Shown here: piece by piece, positions 8,711-17,589 of the stretch
Position numbering within the stretch: position 1 is the first letter of the stretch
Layout: every line of letters begins with the position of its first letter
From: Pseudomonadota bacterium
GTDB taxonomy: Bacteria; Desulfobacterota; Syntrophobacteria; Syntrophobacterales; Syntrophobacteraceae
Length of the DNA: 34,915 nucleotides
Assembly: GCA_023442755.1 (NCBI GenBank)
Contig: JAEZXS010000226.1
Coordinates: 1 to 34,915, forward strand
Direction: 5' to 3'
Translations under genes and position numbers: made by a program
The notes under the pieces: generated by a model
Databases searched by the model: none
The model's input: only the letters and a program-made list of their open reading frames with translations
What the model was told of the DNA's origin: nothing

Positions 8711-8764
8711 ATCCACCCTGTTAGGTGATAAACGGAAGAGCCGATTTTTTGGAGGATTTACACT

Positions 8765-9073
8765 ATGTACGCAATTTTCAAGTCCGGCGGCAGACAGTAT
8801 GAAGCGAGACCCGGGCATGTAATCAGACTGGAAAAGCTTCCCGGCCAGGTCGGCGACAACGTTGTCCTTGACGAGGTGCTCTTTTTCTCCGATGGAACCC
8901 AGGTTCGGGTCGGGCAGCCCGTGGTCGAGGGAGTCGCTGTACAGGCCAAGATAGTCGAGCATGGACGCCTTGCCAAAATAGTCATTTTCAAGCACAAGCG
9001 GCGGAAAGACTACCGGAAGAAAACAGGGCACAGGCAGAGCTTTACCGCCGTGCGTATCGAAAATATAGGATAA
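8765..9073 (+). CDS. rplU: 50S ribosomal protein L21
   Basis: The 102-residue product is full length for L21, a 23S rRNA-binding protein of the large subunit. Recognisable segments are MYAIFKSGGRQYEARPGHVI at the start, VVLDEVLFFSDG and, near the end, KIVIFKHKRRKDYRKKTGHR. GGAGG (8751-8755) lies nine bases before ATG. It is followed 60 bases later by rpmA and then obgE, the conserved bacterial order rplU-rpmA-obgE. Confidence 0.98.
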   Translation: MYAIFKSGGRQYEARPGHVIRLEKLPGQVGDNVVLDEVLFFSDGTQVRVGQPVVEGVAVQAKIVEHGRLAKIVIFKHKRRKDYRKKTGHRQSFTAVRIENIG

Positions 9074-9133
9074 AACGAGAGCGGGAAGATCGGGCGCGGC
9101 CCGTGAATGCTCCGGCTCCTCTGGAGGAATACC

Positions 9134-9400
9134 ATGGCTCATAAGAAAGCGGGAGGAAGTTCCCGAAACGGTCGCGACAGCGCCGGCCAGAGAAGAGGAA
9201 TCAAGAAGTTCGGCGGTGAATACGTCCGCGCCGGCAACATCATCGTGCGGCAGCTGGGCACCCAGTTCCATCCGGGAATCAACGTCGGAATGGGAAGGGA
9301 TTACACCCTGTTTGCGCTCTCCGACGGGCTCGTCACGTTCGAGCACAAGGACAAAACGCGCCAGAAAATCAGCGTCTATCCCGTCGAAATGCCGCAATAG
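9134..9400 (+). CDS. rpmA: 50S ribosomal protein L27
   Basis: The 88-residue product begins MAHKKAGGSSRNGRDSAGQR, the flexible L27 N-terminus that reaches the peptidyl transferase centre, and continues with the signature GNIIVRQLGTQFHPG. ATG 9134 was chosen over an upstream in-frame start at 9107 because TGGAGGA lies five bases before it and because it gives the canonical N-terminus. No Firmicutes-type N-terminal extension for cleavage is present. It is co-transcribed with rplU and closed by a hairpin terminator. Confidence 0.98.
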   Translation: MAHKKAGGSSRNGRDSAGQRRGIKKFGGEYVRAGNIIVRQLGTQFHPGINVGMGRDYTLFALSDGLVTFEHKDKTRQKISVYPVEMPQ

Positions 9401-9441
9401 ATTACCCTGCCGGGCAAATTCCATCAGTAAGATTCCAAGAA

Positions 9442-9482
9442 CTCCCCTCCGCTGTCAAAGCAGAGGGGAGCTTTGGTTTTTG
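9442..9482 (+). terminator. Terminator after rpmA
   Basis: CTCCCCTC (9442-9449) pairs with GAGGGGAG (9463-9470), with an inner GCT/AGC extension, followed by a T-rich run (CTTTGGTTTTT). No clear promoter is visible between it and obgE, so some read-through is likely. Confidence 0.8.
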
Positions 9483-9559
9483 TCGCCGAAAAGTGCGCCG
9501 ATCCGGAACCGGTTTCAGCCTGCATCCCCTGCCCGGCCCCTTTTTTTATTGGATAGACA

Positions 9560-10579
9560 ATGAAATTCATCGATGAAGTGAAAATCAGGGTGGCTGCCGG
9601 AAAGGGCGGGAACGGTTGTGTCAGTTTCCGGCGGGAGAAGTACGTTCCCCGCGGAGGTCCCGACGGCGGCGACGGAGGCTCCGGCGGCAGCGTCGTCCTG
9701 GAAGCGTCCGGGCGCAAGCACAGCCTGCTCGATTTTCGCTACCGCAACCGGTTTGCCGCTCCTTCGGGCAGAAGCGGCGAGGGCCAGAACCGCCACGGCC
9801 GAAGCGGCGAAGACCTCGTCCTGGAAGTTCCGGCCGGAACCGTGGTCAAGGACATCGAATCCGGCGAAATCCGGGCGGACCTGACAGACCCCGGACAGAG
9901 ATGGATCGCCGCAAAGGGCGGTCGCGGCGGAAAGGGAAACGCCCACTTCACGTCGTCCACCCACAGGACCCCGAGGTTTGCCCAGGAGGGCGAAGCTGGC
10001 GAGGAGCACGAGTACCGGCTCGAACTCAAGCTCATTGCCGATGTCGGCCTTGTCGGCCTTCCCAATGCCGGCAAATCCACCCTTATCTCCGTGGTCTCTG
10101 CCGCACGGCCGAAAATTGCGGATTATCCCTTCACGACGCTCTCCCCCAACCTCGGCGTAGTCCAGTACGACGATGCCCCCCCATTCGTCATGGCCGACAT
10201 TCCCGGACTGATCGAGGGCGCCCACGAAGGCGCCGGACTTGGGGATCGGTTCCTGAAACACATCGAAAGGACCCGCCTCCTGGTCCACATGGTGGACGTC
10301 TCCGCCGTGTCGATCGAAGACCCGCTCCGGCCCTACCTCCAGGTCGAACACGAACTCGTGAGCTACTCTGACGCCCTTGTCCAAAAGCCTCGCATCGTGG
10401 TGCTGAACAAGACCGACCTCGTGGAAGACAAAGACCGCCTGGAAAAGATAGCGAAGGAATACTCTCGCCTCGACCTTCCGCTGCTCCTTGTGTCCTCTGT
10501 AAAAAGAGAGGGCCTGCGCGAGTTGATCCGCCTTCTCACGGCCCGCCTCATTGAAATGGACCAGAAAGACTCCGAATAG
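9560..10579 (+). CDS. obgE: Obg family GTPase (ribosome assembly)
   Basis: The 339-residue product has the glycine-rich Obg fold at residues 1-158 (GGDGGSGGSVVL, GGRGGKGNAHF), then the GTPase domain with G1 GLPNAGKST, G3 DIPGLIEGAHEGAGLG and G4 NKTDLV. Obg GTPases bind the 50S particle and act in late ribosome maturation and stress signalling. The extra C-terminal OCT domain of some Gram-positives is absent. The ATG has only a weak SD (GGA nine bases upstream), but the N-terminus MKFIDEVKIRVAAGKGGNG is canonical, so the start is secure. Confidence 0.97.
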   Translation: MKFIDEVKIRVAAGKGGNGCVSFRREKYVPRGGPDGGDGGSGGSVVLEASGRKHSLLDFRYRNRFAAPSGRSGEGQNRHGRSGEDLVLEVPAGTVVKDIESGEIRADLTDPGQRWIAAKGGRGGKGNAHFTSSTHRTPRFAQEGEAGEEHEYRLELKLIADVGLVGLPNAGKSTLISVVSAARPKIADYPFTTLSPNLGVVQYDDAPPFVMADIPGLIEGAHEGAGLGDRFLKHIERTRLLVHMVDVSAVSIEDPLRPYLQVEHELVSYSDALVQKPRIVVLNKTDLVEDKDRLEKIAKEYSRLDLPLLLVSSVKREGLRELIRLLTARLIEMDQKDSE

Positions 10580-11045
10580 AAGGATCAGAAGATTCTCCTC
10601 CCCTCTCTACGGTCCAAGCCGTGGCCTTGAACCGTCTTGCCCGGCGGTACACTGTTATACATACCGAAGATAATCCTTGCGCGTAACGTCACCCCGACGA
10701 AGGCCGGCGGCGCTGACGGATTCCGGCTTCCTGTATCGGCCGGACGCCCCCCTTTCGGGCGCCGCCTACCTGTTCCCTCCCCGAAATCACTCGACCGGCA
10801 AAAGCGGTCAGAAGAATCTTGCGCTCCTTTGCTTATCGGCTTTGTGCATTCGGCTTGTTGTGTTATAGGTACGGCACTGGACTCCGAATACACTGCTGAC
10901 GTAATTCGCTGCGCTTTTTCGATTTCCGGGTTCGTCTTTCGTGCTTTCTCATAATCTAATCCTTATCGTGTATTCGCGAACAAGAGAAATTTTTCATTAC
11001 CCGTCGTCCACGATTCTTTTGAACCTTTTAATGCCAATGAAAGAT
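10580..11045. other. Intergenic stretch between obgE and the activase gene
   Basis: No gene is supported here; the overlapping open frames on both strands have no start signals and unnatural composition. Bases 10687-10731 carry a worn copy of the dispersed element that is complete at 23192-23285: CGTCACCCCGACGAAGGCCG, and later ATTCCGGCTTCC. From about 10940 the sequence turns AT-rich, leading to the promoter at 11046-11074. No strong terminator for obgE was found. Confidence 0.5.
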
Positions 11046-11074
11046 TGAAGAAATTATCCGAAGAAACTATATTA
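11046..11074 (+). promoter_or_regulatory. Sigma-70 promoter for the activase operon
   Basis: TTGAAG (11046-11051) and TATATT (11069-11074) are 17 bases apart, matching four and five of six consensus positions. The surroundings are AT-rich, and the ATG follows 68 bases later. Confidence 0.55.
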
Positions 11075-11141
11075 GGCCGACTTTTGTACCCAGGCTCAGG
11101 TCGCTCCAGAAAAATGATTAGGGAAATCAGGGGATTATAGT

Positions 11142-14100
11142 ATGATATATGATGTTGGGGTCGATATCGGATCAGTCAGCATCAATTGCGTTGTCATAAA
11201 CCAGGACGGCGGCATCGTCCTGGAGACCCCATATCTTCGCCATTTCGGGCTCATTTATGAAGAGACCTCAAAACTCCTGGGAGACATTCTGAGCCGGTTC
11301 GAAAATTCAGGCGTCATCCGCTCGGTTTCATTCACCGGCGTTCACGGTGAACTGGTAGCGCAGAGAATGTCGGCCCCATTCGAAGTGGAATCGATAGCCC
11401 AGGTTCTGGGAGCGACAAAAGTCGTGCCCGGAGTCCGGAGCATAATCAGCGTCGGAGGCCAGGACGCGGCGGTTTTCCAGGTCACCCACAGCAACGGGCA
11501 GTGGCACCTGGAATCGTTCAACATGAACGGCCCCTGTGCCTCGGGAACGGGTTCATTTATCGACCAGCAGGCAGAGCGCCTGGCGCTGTCGATGTATGGT
11601 TCCGATTTTTCCATGGACCAGGGCAAGCTACAGCAAACGCTCGATGATTTTGTCGAACTCGGACTCAAGAGCACCTATCCCGCGCCGGTCGCCTGCCGCT
11701 GCACCGTGTTCACGAAGTCGGACATGATTCACCTCCAGAACAAGGGGGAAAGCCTGGCAAACATCATTGCCGGGCTGCATTTCGGAAACGCGGCAAACTA
11801 TGTGAGCACCATCGTGGGAAACCGCGAGCTTCTCGACCCGATCATTTTCATTGGAGGGATGGCTTCGAACCGGCTGCAGGTAAAAGCGTTCCAGCACTAT
11901 TACCCGTCGCTTGTCGTACCCGCCGGCCACACTTCGCTGGGAGCCCTTGGGGTGGCCCTGCAGGCGCAAAAGCTCGGCTGGAGCAACGAAATCGACATCA
12001 CCCGGCTCGACCGGGACGGTTCGAAGTCCGCGTATTCCTTTCCGAGAGCGGATCGGCTGGCTCTCGAACTGACCGCATTCGACCCGGACAATTCCCTCTC
12101 GCCCTGGACGAAGAAGAAGGGCAGCCCGGTTGCCGCCTACTTGGGCGTGGATATCGGCTCCACTACGACGAAGTACGCCCTGATAGACGACAAGTCCAAT
12201 ATACTGCACAAATGCTACGTACCCACGCAGGGGAAACCGATCGAGGTTACTCAGAGGCTCCTGCGAACGCTCCAGAAAGATGTCGCCAAGAAGATCAAGC
12301 TCATGGCGATCGCTACCACCGGCTCGGGCCGCAATGTGGTCGGAGACTTTCTGGACGCAGATCTGATCATTGACGAGATCACCGCGCACGCGCGCGGGGC
12401 CGTGGAAATCGATCCGGAAGTCGATACCATCTTCGAGATCGGCGGGCAGGATTCGAAGTACGTCATGATCGAAAACACCTACCCGCTCGATTTCGACATG
12501 AACAAGGTCTGTGCGGCGGGGACGGGCAGTTTTCTGCATGAACTGGCCAACAAGATGAAGATCAACATCGTCGAGGAATTCCAGGATATAGCGCTTTCCT
12601 CCGACACCCCGATCCATCTTGCCGAGCGCTGTACTGTGTTCATGGAATCCGACCTTGTGAGCTATCTGCAGAAGGGCGGAGAGCGTAAGGATCTCATAGC
12701 CGGCCTGTGCTATGCGATCGTATACAACTATCTCAACCGGGTCGTCGAGAAGCGCTACGTGGGCAAGCGGGTGATGTTCCTGGGCGGGCCGTCGCTGAAC
12801 AAGGGGATAGTTGCGGCATTCGAAAAAGTGCTGGGCCGGAAGCTCCTGGTTCCGAAACACCGGGAAGTTATGGGAGCGTTCGGGGCGGCGTTGTCGGTCA
12901 GGGAGCTTTTCACCACGCAGGACAGGCAGCACAGGCGGCGAGACCTCGACCGGCTCGCGTCGATGTCCGTGGATTTTTCGGAAAGCGTCTGCCACGCCGA
13001 CAAGAAATGCCATAACGAGTGCAAACTCAAGGTCTACAACTTCGGCGACCGCAAGAGCGTCTGGGGAGGCGATTGCGGCCGGTATGAAACCCGGGCCGAA
13101 GGGGGGCGGGAGACCGATTACTTCCAGCTCAGGCAGAACCTGTTCGACCAGGCCCTTGCGGAGGCGGGGAATCTGCTGACCGAAGCCGATGCCGGCCGCC
13201 AGCAGAAACCGGTGATCGGCATTCCGCTGGCGCTCCATTCGCTGGAGTGGGGTGTTTTCTGGGCTCATCTTTTCTCCGAGTTGGGCTTCCCGGTCCTGCT
13301 GAGCCCAAGGACGACAAACAAGCTTGCTTTTCTCGGGGTGGAAAGTGTCATATCGGAGGTATGTTTCCCGATAAAGGTCTTTCACGGCCATGTCCGCTAC
13401 CTCATGGACAGGGCCGAGTACCTTTTCCTGCCCAGTGTCATCAACACCCCGGTCCCGGAACCGGATGAGGTAGGCTATTTCTGCCCCCTGGTTCAGAGTT
13501 CGGGCTACATGAGCAAATCGGCCCTCAACATCCCCGGCAGAAGGCTGATACAACCTTCTCTTTATCTGAAGGAAGACCCGAAAAACATCGTCTATGCGCT
13601 CGAGGACGCGTTCCCAAAAGGGCTCCTGCCTGCAAGGACCCTTCTGGAGAAGGCCGTTTCCAGGGCGTGGGGACGCCAGATGGAATTTCGCCGGAACCTG
13701 GTCGAAACCGGCCGTGAAATCCTGGCCAGGACCGACGTTACTGAACCCGTCTGGGTCGTCACCGGGCGACCGTACAACCTGTATGACGAGCGCCTCAATC
13801 TTCAGCTGGGCAAGCAGCTTGCCAAGCTGGGAATCAAGGCGCTTCCGATGGACCTGGTAGATTCGGATTCCGAGGACATGAGCGATTTCAAGCGCATGTT
13901 CTGGGGCCTTGGAGCTCGCATCATCAGGACCGCCAAGAGGATCTTGCGCGAACCGAACTGGTATGGCGTACATCTCACCAATTTCAGCTGCGGGGCGGAT
14001 TCATTTATCGAGCATTTCTACAGGCATCTTCTGCGCGATAAGCCTTCGCTCATTCTCGAACTGGATGAGCACAGCGCCGTCGCCGGCTTGCTCACGCGGG

Positions 14101-14198
14101 TCGAGGCGTACCGCAATGTCGTGAAGAATCTGCAGGAAAAACAAATGCCGCGCGTCCGAAAGCCTGTGGAGGAAAACGGGTTGAAGGCAGCGGGATAG
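11142..14198 (+). CDS. Acyl-CoA dehydratase/reductase activase-like protein with two BadF/BadG ATPase domains
   Basis: The 1018-residue product has two ASKHA-fold ATPase domains of the BadF/BadG/BcrA/BcrD family. The first starts DVGVDIGSVSINCVV, with VGGQDAAVF (about 103), CASGTGSF (about 132) and CRCTVF (about 185). The second starts LGVDIGSTTTKYALI (about 335), with IGGQDSKYV (about 432), CAAGTGSF (about 456) and ERCTVF (about 494). In family members the Cys of CAAGTG and of ERCTVF bind a bridging 4Fe-4S cluster, and ATP hydrolysis drives low-potential electron transfer to a dehydratase or reductase. A Cys-rich linker (about 616-650, KKCHNECKLKVYNFG) and a DUF2229-like region (from about 689) follow. 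No catalytic dehydratase subunits are adjacent, so the substrate is unknown. AGGGG lies about eight bases upstream of ATG. Confidence 0.9.
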   Translation: MIYDVGVDIGSVSINCVVINQDGGIVLETPYLRHFGLIYEETSKLLGDILSRFENSGVIRSVSFTGVHGELVAQRMSAPFEVESIAQVLGATKVVPGVRSIISVGGQDAAVFQVTHSNGQWHLESFNMNGPCASGTGSFIDQQAERLALSMYGSDFSMDQGKLQQTLDDFVELGLKSTYPAPVACRCTVFTKSDMIHLQNKGESLANIIAGLHFGNAANYVSTIVGNRELLDPIIFIGGMASNRLQVKAFQHYYPSLVVPAGHTSLGALGVALQAQKLGWSNEIDITRLDRDGSKSAYSFPRADRLALELTAFDPDNSLSPWTKKKGSPVAAYLGVDIGSTTTKYALIDDKSNILHKCYVPTQGKPIEVTQRLLRTLQKDVAKKIKLMAIATTGSGRNVVGDFLDADLIIDEITAHARGAVEIDPEVDTIFEIGGQDSKYVMIENTYPLDFDMNKVCAAGTGSFLHELANKMKINIVEEFQDIALSSDTPIHLAERCTVFMESDLVSYLQKGGERKDLIAGLCYAIVYNYLNRVVEKRYVGKRVMFLGGPSLNKGIVAAFEKVLGRKLLVPKHREVMGAFGAALSVRELFTTQDRQHRRRDLDRLASMSVDFSESVCHADKKCHNECKLKVYNFGDRKSVWGGDCGRYETRAEGGRETDYFQLRQNLFDQALAEAGNLLTEADAGRQQKPVIGIPLALHSLEWGVFWAHLFSELGFPVLLSPRTTNKLAFLGVESVISEVCFPIKVFHGHVRYLMDRAEYLFLPSVINTPVPEPDEVGYFCPLVQSSGYMSKSALNIPGRRLIQPSLYLKEDPKNIVYALEDAFPKGLLPARTLLEKAVSRAWGRQMEFRRNLVETGREILARTDVTEPVWVVTGRPYNLYDERLNLQLGKQLAKLGIKALPMDLVDSDSEDMSDFKRMFWGLGARIIRTAKRILREPNWYGVHLTNFSCGADSFIEHFYRHLLRDKPSLILELDEHSAVAGLLTRVEAYRNVVKNLQEKQMPRVRKPVEENGLKAAG

Positions 14199-14278
14199 TC
14201 GAAAAACGCAACGGACTGCGGGGACAATATGCCCGTCTACCCGGCATCCATTACAATACCTGTCAGGATTCATGTAGT

Positions 14279-15670
14279 ATGGAAGGCTCCAGCTATCTCG
14301 GTTTTGCCCGTTTCAGCTCAGATGTAAAGCAGTTCGACGTAACCGGTAAGACGTTGCTCATTCCGAGCATGGCGCCCTTTGCTTCCCGGTGCCTCGCGGC
14401 GACTTTCCGCGCGGTGGGGGTGAATGCCCGGATAATGGAAACCTACAAGGGTTTGAACCTGGGCAAAGAGTTCACCTCCGGCAAGGAATGCTTTCCCTGC
14501 CAGGTTACCCTGGGCGATATCCTCTACACCCTCCGGAAGGAAAAAGAACGGCTCGGCCCCGCTTTTTCCCCAGAGAACTATGTCTATTTCCTGCCGGAGG
14601 CGGACGGCCCCTGCCGGTTTGGCATGTACAACAAGATGCAGCGGCTCGTGTTGGACCGCTTCGAGGACTTCCGTGATATCCGCATCACCTACGTCTCGAC
14701 GCGAAACACCTATTCGGCCGAAGAAATTATGCCTGCACAGGCGTCTTCCATATTCAGAAAATTAAGTTATATAGCTATAATCGTATCCGATATTCTGGAC
14801 CGCATCACCTGGCGCGTGCGTCCATACGAGTTGCGTCCCGGCATTACCGATTCCTTTATGGAAAAGGCAATGCAGGCCGTTCTTATCGAAATAGAGACAC
14901 AGGGAACAGCCCTCAACTTCAAAAGGATTTTTGACCTGATCGACGATGTTGCAGGGACTGCGAAAACATTCATTGACACCCGGCAACCAAGGCGCCCGCT
15001 GATTGGAATAGTCGGGGAGATTTATGTCAGGACACATCCCGAGTCGAATCAGAACATAGTCAGGGTCCTGGAAGGGTTCGGCGGGGAGGTGGTGGTTGCT
15101 TCCATTGCGGAGTGGATCAACTACGTTACCTATGACAAGGCAAGAGATCTGAAACGAAATGTCAAGCTGGCCTGGCTCAACGGCGATCTGACGGCCTTCA
15201 GGCAAAATCTGTCGCAACTGACGGCCACTCAAATCGAAAAGTATTATCAGTTATACCGCCAGAACCAGGGATACAGCCGGGCATTGAAATATCTGGATAT
15301 TCAGAAGGACCATACTATCGGCCTACTTGAAAAGCGGCTCGACAACAACAGGTTGTACAACTTCGATATCGGCACGGAATCGGGGCTGAGTATCGGAGCT
15401 GCATTGGAGCAGGTACACGAGGGCTACGATGGCGTCGTAAACGTCTATCCTTTTACCTGCATGCCCAGCGCAGTCTGTACGGCGGTGTTGAAACCGCTTT
15501 TGAACAAAATGCGAATGCCCTATCTCGATGCTCCTTATGACGGAGCCATACAGCCCAACCGGGAAATAGCCCTGCGGACTTTCATGTACCAGGCCAGGCA
15601 GCATCTCGAATCCCGGAAAGCGGGCAAGAACAGGAACGACAAGGCAGCACAATGTCATATCAAACCATGA
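14279..15670 (+). CDS. HgdB-related CoA enzyme activase partner
   Basis: The 463-residue product resembles the C-terminal part of very large activase proteins in which the BadF domains, DUF2229 and an HgdB-like domain form one chain. It has Cys motifs GKECFPCQVTLGD (about 64-76) and EADGPCRFGMYNKMQ (about 107), which may hold an iron-sulfur cluster, and a later segment YPFTCMPSAVC (about 390). It starts 80 bases after the 1018-aa gene and probably forms a complex with it. ATG 14279 has AGGA (14265-14268) about ten bases upstream. It overlaps the RNase G gene by 19 bases. The role in electron transfer is inferred from family and neighbour. Confidence 0.8.
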   Translation: MEGSSYLGFARFSSDVKQFDVTGKTLLIPSMAPFASRCLAATFRAVGVNARIMETYKGLNLGKEFTSGKECFPCQVTLGDILYTLRKEKERLGPAFSPENYVYFLPEADGPCRFGMYNKMQRLVLDRFEDFRDIRITYVSTRNTYSAEEIMPAQASSIFRKLSYIAIIVSDILDRITWRVRPYELRPGITDSFMEKAMQAVLIEIETQGTALNFKRIFDLIDDVAGTAKTFIDTRQPRRPLIGIVGEIYVRTHPESNQNIVRVLEGFGGEVVVASIAEWINYVTYDKARDLKRNVKLAWLNGDLTAFRQNLSQLTATQIEKYYQLYRQNQGYSRALKYLDIQKDHTIGLLEKRLDNNRLYNFDIGTESGLSIGAALEQVHEGYDGVVNVYPFTCMPSAVCTAVLKPLLNKMRMPYLDAPYDGAIQPNREIALRTFMYQARQHLESRKAGKNRNDKAAQCHIKP

Positions 15671-17136
15671 TAATCAACGCGATCCATCCGGAAGAGTTCC
15701 GGATCGCGGTAATCGACGGCCACACCCTTGAAAGCTTCTTCATAGAAACCGCAACGCGAGGCAAAGTTGTCGGGAATCTATATAAGGGAATTGTTACTCA
15801 CATCCAATCCAGCCTCCAGGCCGCTTTTGTCAACTACGGGGCCGAGCGGAACGGTTTTCTGCCCTTCTCCGAAATCCATCCCGAGTATTACAGTTCGGAT
15901 GCGGATGAACACGTCAAGATACAGGACGTGATCCATCCGGGCCAGGAAGTGCTCATCCAGGTGGTCAAGGAGGAACTCGGCACCAAGGGCGCTCTGCTCA
16001 CCACCTACGTGTCGCTTGCGGGCAGAGATATCGTCCTCATGCCCGGGCAGGACCAGCGCGGGGTCTCGCGAAAGATAGAGAGCGGGGACAAGCGCGAGCG
16101 ACTGAAGGAACTGGCCCGTAACCTCAAGGTGCCTGAAGACTTCGGCGTCATCCTGCGAACCGCCGCCGAAAACCGCACCAAGCGCGAGGTCGTCAAAGAC
16201 CTGGAACACCTGATGAAGATCTGGGAGGAAATCAAGAAACAAGTCCAGGAAACTCCCGCCCCCAGCCTCATCTACAAGGAACAGGACCTCGCCATCAGGG
16301 TTATTCGCGATTATTTTAGCCCCAGCATCAAATCCATCCTGGTCGACGATAAAGACGTCTATCGACGGGTCAAGGAATTCCTTGGAATCATCAGCCCCAG
16401 GCACCAGAAATCGGTGCGTTTGTTCAAGGAAGAAGGCCCGATCTGCACAAAGTACAATCTCGAAGAGCAGATAAAGCAGATATTCCGGAAAAAGGTTTCG
16501 CTCAAATCGGGCGGATACCTGCTTTTCGACCCGACCGAAGCCCTTGTTGCGATTGATGTCAACTCCGGCCGCACGAGCGCCGAAGGGGCGGTCGAGGAAA
16601 TGGCCTATAAGGTCAACATGGAAGCGGCGACCGAAATCCCGAGACAGCTCAGGCTGCGTGACCTTGGCGGACTTATCGTGATCGACTTCATCGACATGCG
16701 CGAACAGAGACATGCGCGTGAGGTGGAACGCCGGCTCAAAGAAGAAATAAAAAAGGACAAGGCCAAGATCACGATCGGCCGGATCTCGAAATTCGGCCTG
16801 CTGGAGCTGTCGCGCCAGCACCTGGGATTGAACATCCTTCGCGGTTCCTACAAGGAATGCCCGCTCTGCCAGGGCTCCGGGCTGGTCCGTTCGTCCGAGA
16901 CCGCGGCGCTGTGCTATTTTAGAAAGATCTGGTCCACCGTCGTCCAGAAAAAGCCTGCAGTGCTGAAAGCTTTCCTGCCGCCCGAGGTCGCAAGCTATCT
17001 TTTGAACCGCAAGAGGGCGGATATCGCCAATCTCGAAACCACGTACAAGACGAACATCATCATAGAGAGTTCGGTTTCCGCCCTGCCCCATGAAGGGCAT
17101 ATCGAGATCGTGCCGCACGAAAATACGAACGCCTGA
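15652..17136 (+). CDS. rng: Ribonuclease G (RNase E/G family)
   Basis: The 494-residue product is full length for RNase G, an endonuclease that cuts single-stranded AU-rich RNA and matures the 16S rRNA 5' end. It has an S1-like domain (GNLYKGIVTHIQSSLQAAFV, about 42-61), the 5'-sensor and DNase I-like region with metal-binding residues in AIDVNSGR (about 303) and VIDFIDM (about 345), and the Zn-link KECPLCQGSG (about 403). There is no long C-terminal degradosome scaffold, which favours RNase G over RNase E. It begins inside the end of the preceding gene (19-base overlap), so the three genes are one transcript, ended by a strong terminator. Confidence 0.95.
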   Translation: MSYQTMIINAIHPEEFRIAVIDGHTLESFFIETATRGKVVGNLYKGIVTHIQSSLQAAFVNYGAERNGFLPFSEIHPEYYSSDADEHVKIQDVIHPGQEVLIQVVKEELGTKGALLTTYVSLAGRDIVLMPGQDQRGVSRKIESGDKRERLKELARNLKVPEDFGVILRTAAENRTKREVVKDLEHLMKIWEEIKKQVQETPAPSLIYKEQDLAIRVIRDYFSPSIKSILVDDKDVYRRVKEFLGIISPRHQKSVRLFKEEGPICTKYNLEEQIKQIFRKKVSLKSGGYLLFDPTEALVAIDVNSGRTSAEGAVEEMAYKVNMEAATEIPRQLRLRDLGGLIVIDFIDMREQRHAREVERRLKEEIKKDKAKITIGRISKFGLLELSRQHLGLNILRGSYKECPLCQGSGLVRSSETAALCYFRKIWSTVVQKKPAVLKAFLPPEVASYLLNRKRADIANLETTYKTNIIIESSVSALPHEGHIEIVPHENTNA

Positions 17137-17160
17137 TCCGCGCAAACGATTATTGAGTGC

Positions 17161-17200
17161 AAAGCCCCGGCCCGAACCATTCGGCGTCGGGGCTTTTTTT
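17161..17200 (+). terminator. Strong terminator after the activase-rng operon
   Basis: AAAGCCCCG (17161-17169) pairs with CGGGGCTTT (17188-17196), with an inner CCGAA/TTCGG stem, and the right arm runs into a T-tract of seven. Confidence 0.9.
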
Positions 17201-17218
17201 CACCGATAGCTAACTTTT

Positions 17219-17390
17219 GCAGGAGCGGCTTGCAGCCGCGATCCGCTATCCGGAGAACAGGGGCAGCGGAATTGTTCCCAGTCCCGCCCTGCCGGGATCA
17301 CCCAGTCTGCGAGAAAATGCAAACGGAGGTTGCCCTCCGTTTGTAACTTCTCCCCGAAAAAGAGCATCGAGGCTGAAAGCCTCTCCTACA
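17219..17390. repeat. Composite palindromic element: two REP-like units flanking a perfect hairpin
   Basis: The left unit (17222-17243) reads GGAGCGGCTTGCAGCCGCGA and the right unit (17365-17390) is the inverted type, ATCGAGGCTGAAAGCCTCTC. Between them CAAACGGAGG (17320-17329) and CCTCCGTTTG (17334-17343) form a ten-base-pair hairpin with loop TTGC. The arrangement resembles a BIME, i.e. paired inverted REP units. It contains no gene. Confidence 0.7.
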
Positions 17391-17478
17391 GGCAAGTCGC
17401 CGGCAGCCGGGGAGAGATTTCCAGGTGGTGCGCGCAATATTATCCCTCCCTCTCCAACAGACCATCTCAAAAAATCAT

Positions 17479-17506
17479 TCAAGAATCTAAGTCTCTTAGC
17501 CGATAA
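17479..17506 (+). promoter_or_regulatory. Sigma-28 (FliA) type promoter for the lipoprotein-flaG operon
   Basis: GCCGATAA (17499-17506) is a perfect match to the flagellar sigma-28 -10 box. TCAAGAAT (17479-17486), 12 bases upstream, resembles the -35 box TAAAGTTT; enteric sites use a spacing of 11. The start codon at 17590 lies 83 bases downstream. Confidence 0.7.
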
Positions 17507-17589
17507 GACACAGTGTGGAGTGCCAGCTTCTCGCGCCGGCGCCCCTGGAATGCGCACGGAAATGGATGTCGTGGAAAAGGAGTGTTTTG

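Noticed and set aside
10833..10840. TTATCGGC, a sigma-28 -10 box on the minus strand
   Set aside because: No matching -35 box and no minus-strand gene follows it.
11628..13973. 781-codon open frame on the minus strand, antisense to the activase gene
   Set aside because: It mirrors a well-supported gene; its length comes from GC-rich codon use and its sequence shows no domain or start signal.
15778..17145. 455-codon minus-strand frame over rng
   Set aside because: Antisense shadow of RNase G, which has full family motifs.
17320..17343. CAAACGGAGG hairpin considered as a c-di-GMP (GEMM) riboswitch because of the nearby c-di-GMP genes
   Set aside because: It lacks the conserved GEMM core segments and the second stem; it is a simple palindrome upstream of the promoter.
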